Source: Phascolarctos cinereus
Lineage: Eukaryota; Chordata; Mammalia; Diprotodontia; Phascolarctidae
Reading direction: 5' to 3'
Length of the DNA stretch: 64,000 nt
NCBI RefSeq assembly: GCF_002099425.1
Contig: NW_018344336.1
Location: forward strand, 344,001-408,000
Shown here: piece after piece, positions 1 through 11,612 of the stretch
Layout of the letters: every line of letters starts with the position of its first letter
Numbering within the stretch: the stretch's first letter is position 1
Notes under the pieces: generated by a model
What the model saw: the letters and a program-made list of their open reading frames with translations, nothing else
What the model was told of the DNA's origin: nothing
Databases searched by the model: none
Made by a program: the position numbers and the translations under genes

Positions 1-220
1 TTGTAGTCATATATACGAGTGCTCACATATGGATATAGAGACAATACATTAATGAAATGCCCAAGTTCTTTCTACATATAGGATTATAGAGAGTCATTCA
101 GTTCTTATAAAGAGGAATGGAGAGAGGGCATGGAAGATTCCTCCCTCACATGAATGTACAGAGGAAATGTTTGAGCCTTCTTGCACAATAATATACAAAA
201 TCCAGCAGTTATAAAGGGGG
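1..220 (+). repeat. Tail of the AT-rich module of a preceding tandem unit
   Basis: This AT-rich stretch matches the end of the A module seen just before every G module, including the GTGCTCACATATGGATATAG motif repeated near 42,290 and 49,180. It shows that another unit lies to the left of the window, so the array is cut by the window edge. It contains no gene. Confidence 0.8.
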
Positions 221-3200
221 AGACCGAGGGCCGTCTGGACAGACAGCAGGGGGTCGCTGGGCATCAGTCCTGGTCCCTGGGGAGCTCCCCCTCCCTCCCC
301 CTGCTCCCCAAATGATAACAGTCAGGGCTCCCTGCTGGGAGCTCCAGACACTTGTAACAGGGGGAGTGGAAGTGAGCCAGAGAAGGTGTTTGAGAGAAGG
401 GAAAACGAGCAGAAAAGGTTGTGGGGGAGGGGAAAATGAGCCTAAAAAGGCATGTGGGGGAGAGATGCTAACTGCAGGGAATGGGGTGAGTGGGATGCCT
501 GGTGGGGGCCAGTGGAGGGAGGGGCAGCAGTGGCAGGAGGGGTGCCCCTGCCTCACAAAGGTGGGCACTGATGTCACCAGCTATGGGCGCTCAGCGGGGG
601 GTCCATCTTGCCCAGCCTCAGCTCCCCTTGGTTGGGGGCTCCTTGAGGACCCTGAGGGCTGGGGGTGGATATCTGAGAGGGGAGAAAGGCGGGGTTCACA
701 CCCAAAGCCCCCCTGAGGCTCAGCCTCCTGAGCATGGGAGACGAGGGTGTTGGAAACATAAGCACCAGACCCCAGGATTCCTGCTCATAAATGGGGAAAT
801 GGTCCCCAACTGGTCCCTACGGGCCTTCATCCCACTCCTGGATTCTGAGGACTGACAGGCCTTATGAGATGGGGGAGGAAAAACACTTTGGGTTCAAAAG
901 GCAGGTCCAGGAAGAATGAGGGGTTTTATTCCAATCTTTAGGGTTACAGTAAGGGCAGAACTTGCTTCCCCAAGGGAAAGCATTCTACTAGCAGGGTTTT
1001 CTCTGGAGTGGTACTTTGCTAACATTGGCAGGGGTATAGATATGGAGGTAGGATCTGAATGGGCTTGTAGGTCTGGATAGGATGGAGGACTAAAAGAGGC
1101 CTCAGAGTTCATCTGATCCAACCTCCTAATTTAGAAAAAGGGTCACTTAGGTCAAGAGGAGGGCAGGGACATGGCCAAGGTCACAAAACCAGTAAGGGGC
1201 AGACTGAGGCCTTGAGCCCAGGACTGTCCTGCCTGCCAGGCTGGCTGGCTTTCATCTTGGCCTCTCTCTCCTCTGACACCCAAGCTTCATGGCTGAAGGT
1301 CCCTGGGAAGGCTCTCCCCAGAAGAAGTAGAGCAGGTTCCCCATAGAGCTGGGTTATGGGAGACTTCAGTTCAGAATGTGAGGGGTTAAGTAAAGGGCAA
1401 ACAAAATTCCAGCCCCCCTCAGCTTTGGGCCAGCCTGGGATGCACAGTTAGCAGGGTGAGCATGAGCCAATCCTATGCCTTCCCTCTTCCGTTTGTGAAA
1501 TAAGGGGGATGACCCCCACCTGCTTCACCCAGACCTCTACTTAAACATTTTCCTATGGCTTGGAGGTGTCAGCCTATGCAAGGTCCCTGTTTCCTGCCTT
1601 CAGAGAACTCCCAATCTAGTGAGGGAAAAGGTGTGCCGTGGACATGCCCAGTGTGGTAGTGGTAGGAAAGGAGGTTGCCAAAGGAGGCGGGCCCTGGAGA
1701 GGCAGGGGTCAAGAACTGCTTGGTGGAGGTGGGCTGGGAGGCAGTTGGTCTTTCATTGAGCAGAAGGAAGGTGCGGGTTATCCACAGAGCAGAGGGAGGA
1801 ATTTTCAGCTGTGCAAAGGGACCTGGTTGGACTGCAGATGGGTATTCTGGGAAGCAGAGTGGGAAACGAAGCCTGACTAACCCCTGAGCAGAGCTCCTGT
1901 GGGCTTTCCTTTCTCACCGTGGCCAGGGCAGTGGAGTTCTGCCCACCAGGGAATGAGGGCTTCTCCCCCAACCTGCAGAGGTCAACACATGGAAATACAT
2001 CACTAAGATTGTCCCCTCCTGCAAACAGCCTGAAGAGTCAAGGGACAGGAGGCATAGACAATTGTTTGTCAAAATGAGGCCAGAAATATAGGACAGCAAC
2101 TTCACCAGGAAAGCTATAAACACTGTACCACCAGGCCCAAAATGATTGAAGCCAGTGCTGTAGTTAATAGAAACCTACAGGAAGGTACAACACAGAGAGA
2201 TGTGGCCTCCATGAAACACACTCCAGTTTGAGCTGTTCCAATGTGTTAGCAATGATCCAACAGGAGGTAGGATGAAAGTTAGGACATAAACACACACAGA
2301 CACATGTAAACACACGTGCTCTTACACTTTTATACACCCACACTTGTGCGCCCCCAGTACAGTCATTTCAGAAAAATTTTTAATCTGTATCAATTAGTAA
2401 TCATGGTAAGGAGATAAATGGGGGTCTCCAGAGGGCCTTCAGAAACATCTGATTGACTTGGGAAGTTGAGAGGTAGGGCAGACAAAGGCAAAACAGGCTG
2501 AGAACCTTAACTCCTAAGAGAAATCTCATGGACAGAGATGGTAGAAGATCTGGACATATCTCCTCACAGATGAGCATTTCTGTCTTCCATGTGTATTTTG
2601 ACATATATGAGGACTCACCTCTTTTCTCGCTGTATCCACACATGGGAGTACTGACTTTATGTATTCTTACATATGAATACTCTTTCATCCTTCCTTGTTT
2701 GTATTTCAGTATTTTTATGTAAAAATCAATATATGTGGGTTCGCCCATATTTTGTCCATGGTCTCATATATATGAGTAATCATGTGTTCAGTGTATATAA
2801 ATATACTCTATGGTCTCTTTCAGCTCATATATATGACTATTCATGCATTCTTTCTGTATGTTTGCATATATGAGCACTTATGTATAGTCTTTCTATATTC
2901 CTATACAGGTAGTTCATTTATGATGACCCACTCAGTCTATTTTCCTATAAATATGGGGTACCTTTATTCTCTGTCTATATTCCTATATATAAGTAATGAC
3001 ATACTCTTTGTGTACATAGGCAGGAGTTTTATATATTGTCTCACAGGGAGAGAAGTAGTAGAATACTTTCAGGTATTTAGGGAGGTTATGAGAGAACTCG
3101 TAGGTTGATATAGGGAGAGAATGTGAGGGTATATACACACATATACACATTCACATATATATGAAAAGAAATAATATGGCTATTCATATACATGAATAGA

Positions 3201-3714
3201 CAGTGAATATGTAAGTTCTCATATATGTAGGAAAAGAGAATGATTACTAATGTCTATGAGGAGATAAAATTTATGATTCATATAAATTAATTTGTAGAAA
3301 GAATAAATGAATGTATGTACATAGGACTGAAGCGAAAGTACCTGAGTTCTTATATATGTATATATATGAATCTATCTTCTTATATATGAATTCTCATATA
3401 TTCTCTATATATTCATTTACATTAATATGAATTATTTATACTTTATAGGAGAGAGACTGTACTAATATATATAAGTACTCATAAATGAATATAGAGAATA
3501 TGCATGTATAAATGAAATATATGAGTTCTTTGTTTTATATAGGATTATATAATCACATATATAGATATATAAAATTGTATATATCTGATTATGAAGAGAA
3601 GCCTTCAGTATTCATAAAGAGGAATAGAGAGAGGGAGAATGGAAGATTATTCCCTTACATGAACATACAGCAGAAAAATCTGAGAATTCATGGATAGGAA
3701 TATACAAGGCCAAG

Positions 3715-5759
3715 TCAAGATATCAAAGGAAATAATGAAAAAAAATGTAAAGGAAGGAGGTATAGCAGTACTAGATCTTAAACTATGTTACAAGGCAGTA
3801 ATTATCAAAACTGGCTGGTACTGACTAAGAAGTTGAAACATAGATCAGTGGAATATAGTAGACATATAATTTATAGCAGCAAGTAAACATTTGACAAGTG
3901 TAAAGAAAAGATTTTTAGATAAGAATTCATTATTTGGTAAAGATTGTTGGAAAAACTGGAAAGCTGTGTGGTGGAAATTGGCCATAGATCAATATCTTAC
4001 ACCACTTACCAAGGTAAGGTCAAAATGGATACATGACCTAGCTACAAAGAGAGATTTCACAAGAAAGTTGGAAGAACACACAACAAATTACTTATCAAAG
4101 TTATGGATAGGCAAACAATTTATGAGTAAACAAGAGAGAGCAAAGTTAGGTGCAAAATGGATAATTTCAATTACATTAAATTAAAAAGGTTTTATACAAA
4201 TAAAACAAATGTAGCCAAGATCAGAAGGAAAGAAGAAAATTGGGGGAAATTTGTATAGACAGTTTACCAGATAAAGGTCTCATATCTAAAATACATGAAG
4301 AACTTTGTCAAATCTATAAAAATACAAGTCATTCCCCAATTGATGAATGGTCAAAGGGCGTGAATGCGCAGTCATCAGATGAAGAAATTGAAGCAATTTA
4401 TAGCCATATGAAACAATGCTCTAAATCATTATTGATTAGAAAAATGCAAATTAAAACAACCTTGAACTTACATGAACTGATGCATAGTGGAGTGAGAAGA
4501 ACCAGAAGAACATCGTACATGGTAACAGCCATATTGTATGATGAAGAACTGTGGATTACTTGATTATTCTCAGCAATACAATGATGCAAGACAGTCCCAA
4601 AGGACTAATGATGAAGCATACTATCTGCCTCCAGAGACAGAACTGATATTGATTGAATACAGACTGTAGCATGCTATTTTTCACTTTCTTTCATTTTTTT
4701 CTTTCATCCAAGTCCTCTTGTACAAAATGACTAATACAGAAATGTTTTACATAATTGTACATGTATAATTTGTATCTGATTGCTTACCATTTCAGGGAGG
4801 GTGGAGGGGAGAAAGGGATAGAATTTGGAAGTCAAAACTTTAAATAAAAATGTTAATAAAATAAAGTAAGCTGGAGAAGGAAAAAAAAAATCCAACCCAT
4901 CATTTTACACCTACCAGATTGGCTAAAGTGATAGAAGGGGAGAGTGACAAATGTTGGAGGGCAGATGGAAAATTTGGGACACTAATTCATTGTTGGTGGA
5001 ATTGTGAACTGATCCAACCATTTTGGAAAGCAATCTGGAATTATATGCAAAGAATTATTAAACTACCCATACTCTTTGGCCAAGCAATACCACTATTTGG
5101 TCTATTTCTGAAGATAATTAAAGAAAGAGGAAAATAACATAATATGTTCTAAATGTTTATAGCAGCTCCCTTGGAGGTGGCAAAGAACTGGAAATTGAAG
5201 GGATGTCCATCAGCTGGGGAATGGCTGAACAAGTTGTGGTATATGGTTGTGCTAGACTACTATTGTGTTATAAGAAATGATGAATTCAATGATCTTAGAA
5301 AAATATAGAAAGACTTGCACAAAATAATGAAGAGCGAAATGAAAAGAACCAAGAGAAAATTGTATATAGTAACAGCAATATAGTTTTAAGAATGACTTTG
5401 AGTGGATAAGTCATTTTGACTATGATAAATACCCAAATTAACTACAAAGGACATATGAAGGAAGATGCTATCTGCATCCAAAGAAAGAACTGAAAAATAG
5501 AATTATGTATAAAATAATTTTACATATGTGTGCATACCTATTAGTGTGTAATGGTAGCTGTCTCCAGGGCAAGAGAAGGAAGAAAGATGGAAGAAAAAGA
5601 AAAAGGAGATTTCCATGATACTTTTGTTGTCCATTTGAAAGGAGTAGCAACTTGGTCATGGTAGATTTGCAGGTTCATGTGCAATCATCCTTTTTTATTG
5701 CACTATGTTATAGAAATGCTTTTTTATTCCATAAATTAAAAATAAAATAAAAGGAACAC
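3715..5759 (+). mobile_element. LINE-1, 5'-truncated ORF2 3' part and 3' UTR, with a second L1 nested inside
   Basis: Translated pieces match the end of L1 ORF2: a stretch at about 3,890-4,460, and at about 4,980-5,130 a peptide containing LIHCWWNCELIQPFWKAIW, the conserved C-terminal block of L1 ORF2. The nested copy interrupts the element at about 4,462-4,892. The whole insertion is flanked by near-identical 11-bp repeats, ACAAGGCCAAG at 3,704-3,714 and ACAAAGCCAAG at 5,760-5,770, which I read as the target-site duplication. It entered the A/G junction between units U1 and U2. Stops and frame changes show it is dead. Confidence 0.85.
4463..4892 (+). mobile_element. Nested short LINE-1 3' end
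   Basis: A 5'-truncated L1 of about 430 bp begins near CTTGAACTTACATGAACTG and runs through the marsupial-type 3' UTR (CTATCTGCCTCCAGAGA region) to an A-rich tail ending in a run of ten A. The surrounding older L1 sequence resumes after it with a block that is skipped on its left side. The order of events is therefore old L1 into the array, then this young fragment into the old L1. Confidence 0.75.
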
Positions 5760-5773
5760 ACAAAGCCAAGTGC

Positions 5774-5920
5774 TTTTTTTTTTTTCTGGCTAGGCAATTG
5801 GGGTTAAGTGACTTGTCCAGGTCCACACAGCTGGTATCATGTGTCTGACCTCTCATTTGAACTCAGGTCCTCCTGACTTTAGGGCTGGTGCTCTATTCAC
5901 TGTGCCACCTAGCTGCCCCC
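5774..5920 (-). mobile_element. WSINE1-like tRNA-derived SINE
   Basis: The minus strand reads GGGGGCAGCTAGGTGGCACA, then the TTCAAATGAGAGG-type B-box region and the CAAGTCACTTAACCCC body, ending in a poly(A) tail (the T run at 5,774-5,785 on +). It inserted directly beside the L1 at the U1/U2 junction; AAGCCAAGTG on one side and AACCTAGTGG on the other may be the decayed target duplication. Confidence 0.9.
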
Positions 5921-6231
5921 AACCTAGTGGTTTTGAAGAGGGGGACAGAGGGCAGCCTGGACAGAAAGAAGAGGGTCGCTGGGCATCATTCCTGGTCCCT
6001 GGGTCCTCTGCCTCCGTGCCCAGCTCCCTGAATGGCCACAGTCAGGACACCCCGCTGGGAGCTCGACACACTTGTAGCAACTGTGGATGAGGAGGGGAAA
6101 AGCACGAGAGGGCGCGTGGGGGATGGATGCTGGCTGCAGAGGGAGATAGTGAGTGGGCTGTCTGGTGGGGGTCAGTGGAGGGAGGGGCCGCGTTGGGGGT
6201 AGCGAGACTCCTGCCTGACCAAGGTGGGCAC

Positions 6232-6239
6232 TGACGTCA
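6232..6239 (+). promoter_or_regulatory. CRE (TGACGTCA) in module G of U2
   Basis: A perfect palindromic cAMP-response element TGACGTCA lies in CTGACGTCACCGGCC. The same position is intact in U3, U6 and U10 and decayed in the other copies. Binding by CREB/ATF factors is known for this motif; activity here is inference. Confidence 0.5.
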
Positions 6240-6849
6240 CCGGCCATCGGCGCTCAGCGGGGGGTCCACCTTGCCCAGCCTCAGCTCCTCTTGGTTCGGG
6301 GCTGCCTGAGGACCCTGAGGGCTGGGAGTGGATATCTGAGGGGGGAGAGAGGCAAGGGGACCTGCCCAACGTCCCCGTGAGGCTCAGCCTACTGAGCATG
6401 GGAGACAAGGGGCCAGGAAACATAAGCCCCAGACCCCAGGACTCCTGCCCATGGTAGAGACACAGTCTCCAACTGGTCCCCACCAGAATTTGTTCCTCTA
6501 CCCCCCACACCCCCACATTCCCCGTTCTGAGATGTGACAGTCCCTCTGAGATTGTGAAGTGGGGGCCCCTCTGGTTCAGTACCCAGGTCCAGGAAGAACC
6601 AGGGGTTTTATTCCAATCTAGGGTTACAATAAGGGCAGAACTCGCTGAGTGGGGGCTGCCCCAAGGGAAAGCATTCTACTAGCAGGGTTTTCTCAGAAGG
6701 AGGTTGGGGGCTAGTTTTCTAACATTAAGTGGGTGGGATGTGGATTTGGGAGTAGAATCAGAATTGGCTTGTAGCTTTAGATAGGATGGAGGGTTAAAAG
6801 ACCAGCAAGCTCATCTGATTGAAACTCCTTATTTGAGAAAAATTAGGCA

Positions 6850-7205
6850 GATTCACCTTCCTAGAACCTCTCCTCCTCCTCTCTATCTTCTTGTATCTGA
6901 GATCTGTGCACAACGTTTGTAGGTCTGACAGAGGTGTTTGATACTGTCAGTCATGAAGGCTTATGGAAAATTAAGCCAAAATTTGGTTGCCCTGAGAAGT
7001 TCATCAGCATCAGTTTCATGACAGCATGCTTGCCCGGGTTCTGGATACTGAACAATGCTCTCATGCTTTCCCAGTCACCAATGGAATGATACAAGGCTGT
7101 GTGCTTGCTCCCATGCTTTTTGGCATGATGTTTTCAGCCATGTTGTCAAACACCTTCAATGAGGACAAACACAACATCAAGGTCAGCTACAGCACTGATG
7201 GTAAA
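6850..7205 (+). mobile_element. Fragment of a non-L1 LINE reverse transcriptase
   Basis: Two stretches translate into reverse-transcriptase blocks: a VFDTVSHEGLWKI-like block near 6,930-6,975 and a block containing PVTNGMIQGCVLAPMLF near 7,069-7,125 (motif of the NGxxQGCVLAP class). They are not in one frame and neither end is complete. The protein type differs from the marsupial L1 seen elsewhere in the window; I cannot place its clade with certainty. A leading stretch (about 6,848-6,905) resembles 27,227-27,285 in the spacer, so this insertion may be composite. Confidence 0.6.
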
Positions 7206-7211
7206 TTTTAT

Positions 7212-7245
<34 letters not shown>

Positions 7246-7290
7246 ATATATATATAATGATATTATATATAATATATAATACTATAGGCA
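7206..7290. repeat. (TA)n microsatellite
   Basis: Runs of TATATA with occasional CATATA and a decayed TATTATATATAATA end. It directly abuts the reverse-transcriptase fragment and precedes the point where module M of U2 resumes. Confidence 0.9.
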
Positions 7291-9934
7291 TGTTGGAAGG
7301 GATGGGACTTCAGAGCAACTTCTTGTGGATTTGCTTTTTTGCTTCCCTGAATGGTTTCTTAGATTTCTAAAATTAAGAGGATGACCCCTGGCTCCTTCAC
7401 TCAGACCCCTACTTGAACATTTTTCTGGATCTTGGGGGAATTAGCATAGGCAAGGTCCCTGTTTGCTGTCCTCAGAGAACTCCCAGTCTAGTGAGGGAAA
7501 AGGTGTTCCTTGGACATGCCCCATGTAGTAGTGGTGGCAAAGCCGTGGCCAAAGGAGGCAAGCCCTGGAAAGGCAGAAAAATACAGCTTGATAGATGTGG
7601 GCTGAGTGGCAGTTGGGCTTTCAGTGATGGGAAGGAAGGTGCAGGTTATCAACAGAACAGAGGGAGGAATTTTCAGCTGTGCAAAGGGAACTGGTTGGAC
7701 TGCAGAAGGGGACTGTGGGAATCAGGGTGGGAAAGGAAGCCCAAATAACCCCTCAGCAGAGCTCATATGGGCTTTCCTTTCCCTCCTTGGTCAGGTCAGT
7801 GGGGTTCTGCCCACCAGGGAAAGAGAGCTTCTTCCCACACCTGCACATATCAGCCTAATGGATGTTTTTCACTAAGGTTGTCTCCTGCTATGAACAGCCT
7901 GCAGAGACCAGAAGCAGGAGCCAAATCCACTTGTTTGTCAAAATGAGGCCAGAAATTTAGGAGAGCCACTTCACCAGGAGAGCTGCAAACACTTCATTAA
8001 CAAGTCCAAACTGATTGGAACAAATTCTGTGGTTAATAGAAATCTAAAGGAAGGCACAGCACATAAAGATGTGGCCTATATTTAACCCATTCCAGTCCAA
8101 CCTATTGTATGGTGTTAGTAATGATTGATGAGGGCAAGATAGAAATCAGGACATAAACACGTACACACACAGAAACATACATGTTCCTACACTTATAGAT
8201 ATCCACACTCCTGCACTTTCAGTACAATCATTTCCTAAAAAAATTATAATCGAGATCAAATAGTAAACATGGTGAAGAGAGGAAAGGGGGTCTCCAGAAG
8301 GCCTTCAGAAACATCTGATTGACTTGGAAAGTGGAGAGGTCGGGCAGTGAAAAGCAAAACAAGCTGAGAACCTTACTTCTTAAGGGAAACCTCCTGGAAA
8401 AAGATGGTAGAATATTTGGACATATGTCCTCATAGACGAGCATTCCTATCTTTCATGTGTAGTGTGACATGTATGAGGACTCTCCTCTTTTCTCACTGTA
8501 CCCATGCATCTGAATATAAATATGTTTTCCTTGTGTATGAATGCTACTCCATACTTCCCTGCTGTTCATATTTCATTATTCATATATCCTTTTTATATGC
8601 TAAAGAATATATATGGGTTCCCCCCTTTTTTCTCTATAGAAACATATATGTGAGCAATGGTATATTCAGTGTATATATATATATATGTGTATATATATAT
8701 TATATACATATATATATACACACACACACATACAATCTAGTCTCTTTCGATTCATGTATGATTATTCTTGTATTCTCTCTAGAAGGTCCCATAAATGAGA
8801 ACTTATTGAGCCTTTCTCTATTCCTATGAGGACTTCATTTATGAGTACTCATTCAGTCCATACCATAAGGGTACCCTTATTCTCTCCTATATTCCTATAT
8901 ATGAGTACTGATATACTCACTGTATACAGACACAGAAGTCTTCCTAAATTCTCTCACAAGAAGAGAAGCAGTAGAATATTTTCAGTATTTGAGGAGGATA
9001 TGAGAGAACTCTTATCAGTGATCATAGACAGAGAATGTCAGCATACACACACAAACATATACAGGAAAAGAAAGAATATGGGCACTCATAAAGATGGAGT
9101 GAATGTGTGAGTACTCAAACAGGTAGGAAAAGAGAGAGTGATTACTAATGTTCATAAGGAGGTAGAATGTATGTATCTTATTAATGAATTTACAGAAAGT
9201 ATAAATGAGAACATGTACATAGAAATGAAGAGAAAGAGCCTGAGTACATATATGTGTATATATTTGCAAATCTATTCTGTCTTCTTATGTATGAGTTGTC
9301 GTATATTCTCTATATATTCATAAATATTAATTTTTTATATTTTAGGAGACAGACTATTCATATATATGAATATTCATTGATGAATATAGGGAATAAAGAT
9401 AAATGAAATTTCCGAGTTCTTTGTTTTATATAGGATTATATAACCACATATATGTGTGTATATACATCCATACATATCCACTCATAAACATATATATGTA
9501 TGTATAAGAATATAAAGATAATTATTCAGTCTTCATAAAGAGAAATAGAATGGAAGATTTCTTCCTTACATGAATATATGGAGGAAATATTTGAGCCCTC
9601 GTGGACAAGAATACAAAAAGGCCAGTGGTTTTGAAGAAGGGGACAGAGGGCCGTGTGGACAGACAGTAGGGGGGGTCTCTGGGCATCAGTCTCGATCCCT
9701 GGGGTGCTCTCCCTCCCTTCCACTGCTCCCCAAATGCCCCCGCTGGAAGCTTGAGAAGCTTGTAGTGGAGGCGGGGGTGGGGGTGCGACTAGGAGGGAAT
9801 GAACAAGAGAAGGTCTTTGAGAGAAGGAAAATGAGCTGGAGAGGGTGTGGGGGGCGGGAAGGGGGGAAAGAGCTGGAGAGGGCCTGAGGGAGAGGGGAAA
9901 ATGAGATCAATACTGTGTGAGGGGGACGGATGCT

Positions 9935-10041
9935 GTCTCCATGGAAACGGGTGCGTGGGCTGCCTGATGGGGGCCAGCGGAGGGAGCGGCGGGATTGGCT
10001 GGAGGAAGAATCCCGATGCACCGAGGTGGGCGATGACGTCA
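9935..10041 (+). promoter_or_regulatory. Promoter-like cassette in U3: X-box, inverted CCAAT, CRE
   Basis: GTCTCCATGGAAAC (9,935-9,948) fits the RFX X-box consensus (GTNRCC-RGYAAC type). ATTGG (9,994-9,998) is a CCAAT box on the minus strand within GATTGGCTGG. TGACGTCA (10,034-10,041) is a perfect CRE. The X-box to CCAAT distance is 59 bp and CCAAT to CRE 40 bp, as in U10. The individual motifs are seen directly; joint function is inference. Confidence 0.5.
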
Positions 10042-11454
10042 CCGGCCTTCAGCCCTCAGCAGGGGGTCCACTTTGTCCAGATTCAGCTCTGCATGGCTGG
10101 GGGCTCCCTGAGGTCCAGGATGGCTGGCAGTGGATATCTGAGAGGGAGGAGAGGCCACGGGACCCGCCCAAAGCCCCCCTGATACTCAGCCTCCTGAGCA
10201 TGGGAGACAAGGGGGCAGAAAGTATAAGCCCCAGACTCCAGGACTCCTGCTTATAGGGAAAATGTCCCACATGTTCCCTACAGGACGTTGTCTTTCTACC
10301 CCTCCCCTTCTGAGATGTGACTGTGCCTGTAAGGTGGGGGGGCATGGTTCAGGAGGCTGGTCCAGGAAGAACCATGGGGTTGATTCGAATATATAAGGTT
10401 AGAATAATGGCAGAACTTGTGATGGGGGGCTGTCCCAAGGGAAACCATTCCACTAGCAGGGTCTTCTCACCTGAGGAGTGAGGGGCAGTTGGCTAACATT
10501 GGGGGAGGGGTATGGATGTGGGGGTAAAATCTGAAAGCATTTATAGGTGTGGATAGGGTTTAGGGCTAAAAGAGACCCCAGAGCTCATCTGGTCCAACCT
10601 TCTAATTTGGAGAAAGTCTAACTGAGATCAAGAGAAGGGCAGGGACATGGCCAAGGTCACACAGCCAATAATGGGCCAGACCCAGGCCTTGAGTCCAGCC
10701 TCCACCTCTTCCTCCTCTGCCAGCCAAGCTTCATGGGCTGAGAGTCTCTGGGAATATTCTCTCCAGAAGCCTATGGGCAGGTTTTCCAAAGAACTAGGGG
10801 TTTTGGGAGTCTTCAGTTATGACTGTGGGCTTAAGGGAAGAGCAAACAGCCTGCTCATCCCCAGCTTTGGGCCAGCTTGGGATCCACAGTGAGCAGGGTG
10901 AACCTTAGCAAAATCCATGCCTCCCCTGAATCTTCTATCCATTTGTGAAGTAGGGGGAATGACCCCCTAGCTGCTTCACCTCGAACCCTCCTTGAACATT
11001 TTCCTGGGGCTTGGAGACAATAGCCCAGGAGAGGCTGAAGAGGCCAGAAGCAGGAGCCAAATTCAATGGTTGGTCAAAATCAGGCCAGAAATATGAGAGA
11101 CCAACTTCACCAACAGAGCTATAAACATTTCCTCAAGAGTCCCAAATGGATTGGAAGAAATGCTGTGATTAATAGAAATCTAAAGGAAAGCACAACAAAG
11201 AAAGATGTGGCCTCCATGATACACACTCCAATCTGATTCCAGGTGTTAGCAATGATGGAACAGGGTGGGATGGAAATTAGGACACGAACACTTAGACACA
11301 GACACCCAGAAACACACATGCTCCCACACTTACACACATACATACACTCGTGTGCCCCAATGCAATCGTTTCATAAAGAATTTTAATCTATATTAGTCAT
11401 CATGGTGAGGAGATGAAAGGAGGTCTCTAGAGGGTCTTCAGAAATATCTAATTA

Positions 11455-11612
11455 GGGGCAGCTAGGTGGCACAGTGGATAGAGTACCAGCCTTGAAGTCA
11501 GGAGGACCTGAGTTCAAATCTGGCCTCAGACCAAACACTTGACACTTACTAGCTGTGTGACCCTGGGCAAGTCACTTAACTCCAAATGCCCTTAAAAAAA
11601 GAAAAAAAAAAG
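11455..11612 (+). mobile_element. WSINE1-like SINE in module A of U3
   Basis: Begins GGGGCAGCTAGGTGGCACAG, has the GTTCAAATCTGGCC B-box region and the CCTGGGCAAGTCACTTAACT body, and ends in an A-rich tail. CAGAAATATCTA before it and CAGAAATGTCTG after it are a decayed target-site duplication of unit sequence. Confidence 0.92.

Larger units (their letters stand above)
221..5920 (+). repeat. Tandem macrosatellite unit U1 (G-M-CA-A) with LINE-1 and SINE insertions
   Basis: First full copy of the large tandem unit. Module G is about 221-870 (begins near CAGAGGGCCGTCTGGACAG). Module M is about 880-2,270 and begins with a GGTCCAGGAAGAA stretch; inside it lies an old MIR-like core around 1,105-1,215. 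A CA-rich stretch follows at about 2,280-2,350, and the AT-rich module A runs from about 2,360 to 3,714. The CRE position reads TGATGTCA here, one change from the consensus. A LINE-1 and a SINE then separate this unit from U2. Reading frames in G are short and not conserved between copies, so I regard the unit as non-coding. Confidence 0.85.
5921..9625 (+). repeat. Tandem macrosatellite unit U2
   Basis: Module G is about 5,921-6,580 with an intact CRE. Module M starts near 6,585 but is interrupted at about 6,840-7,375 by a LINE reverse-transcriptase fragment and a TA microsatellite, which replace several hundred bases of the normal M sequence. M resumes at about 7,345-8,140, the CA-rich stretch is weak here (8,150-8,220), and module A is about 8,230-9,600. 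No coding gene is supported. Confidence 0.85.

Noticed and set aside
2401-2748. 115-codon minus frame and neighbouring plus frames in module A of U1
   Set aside because: Low-complexity AT-rich satellite; equivalent frames in U2-U10 are not kept.
9935-10041. Cassette as a true MHC class II SXY promoter
   Set aside because: The order X-box, CCAAT, CRE and the spacing differ from S-X1-X2-Y, and no MHC coding sequence is nearby.
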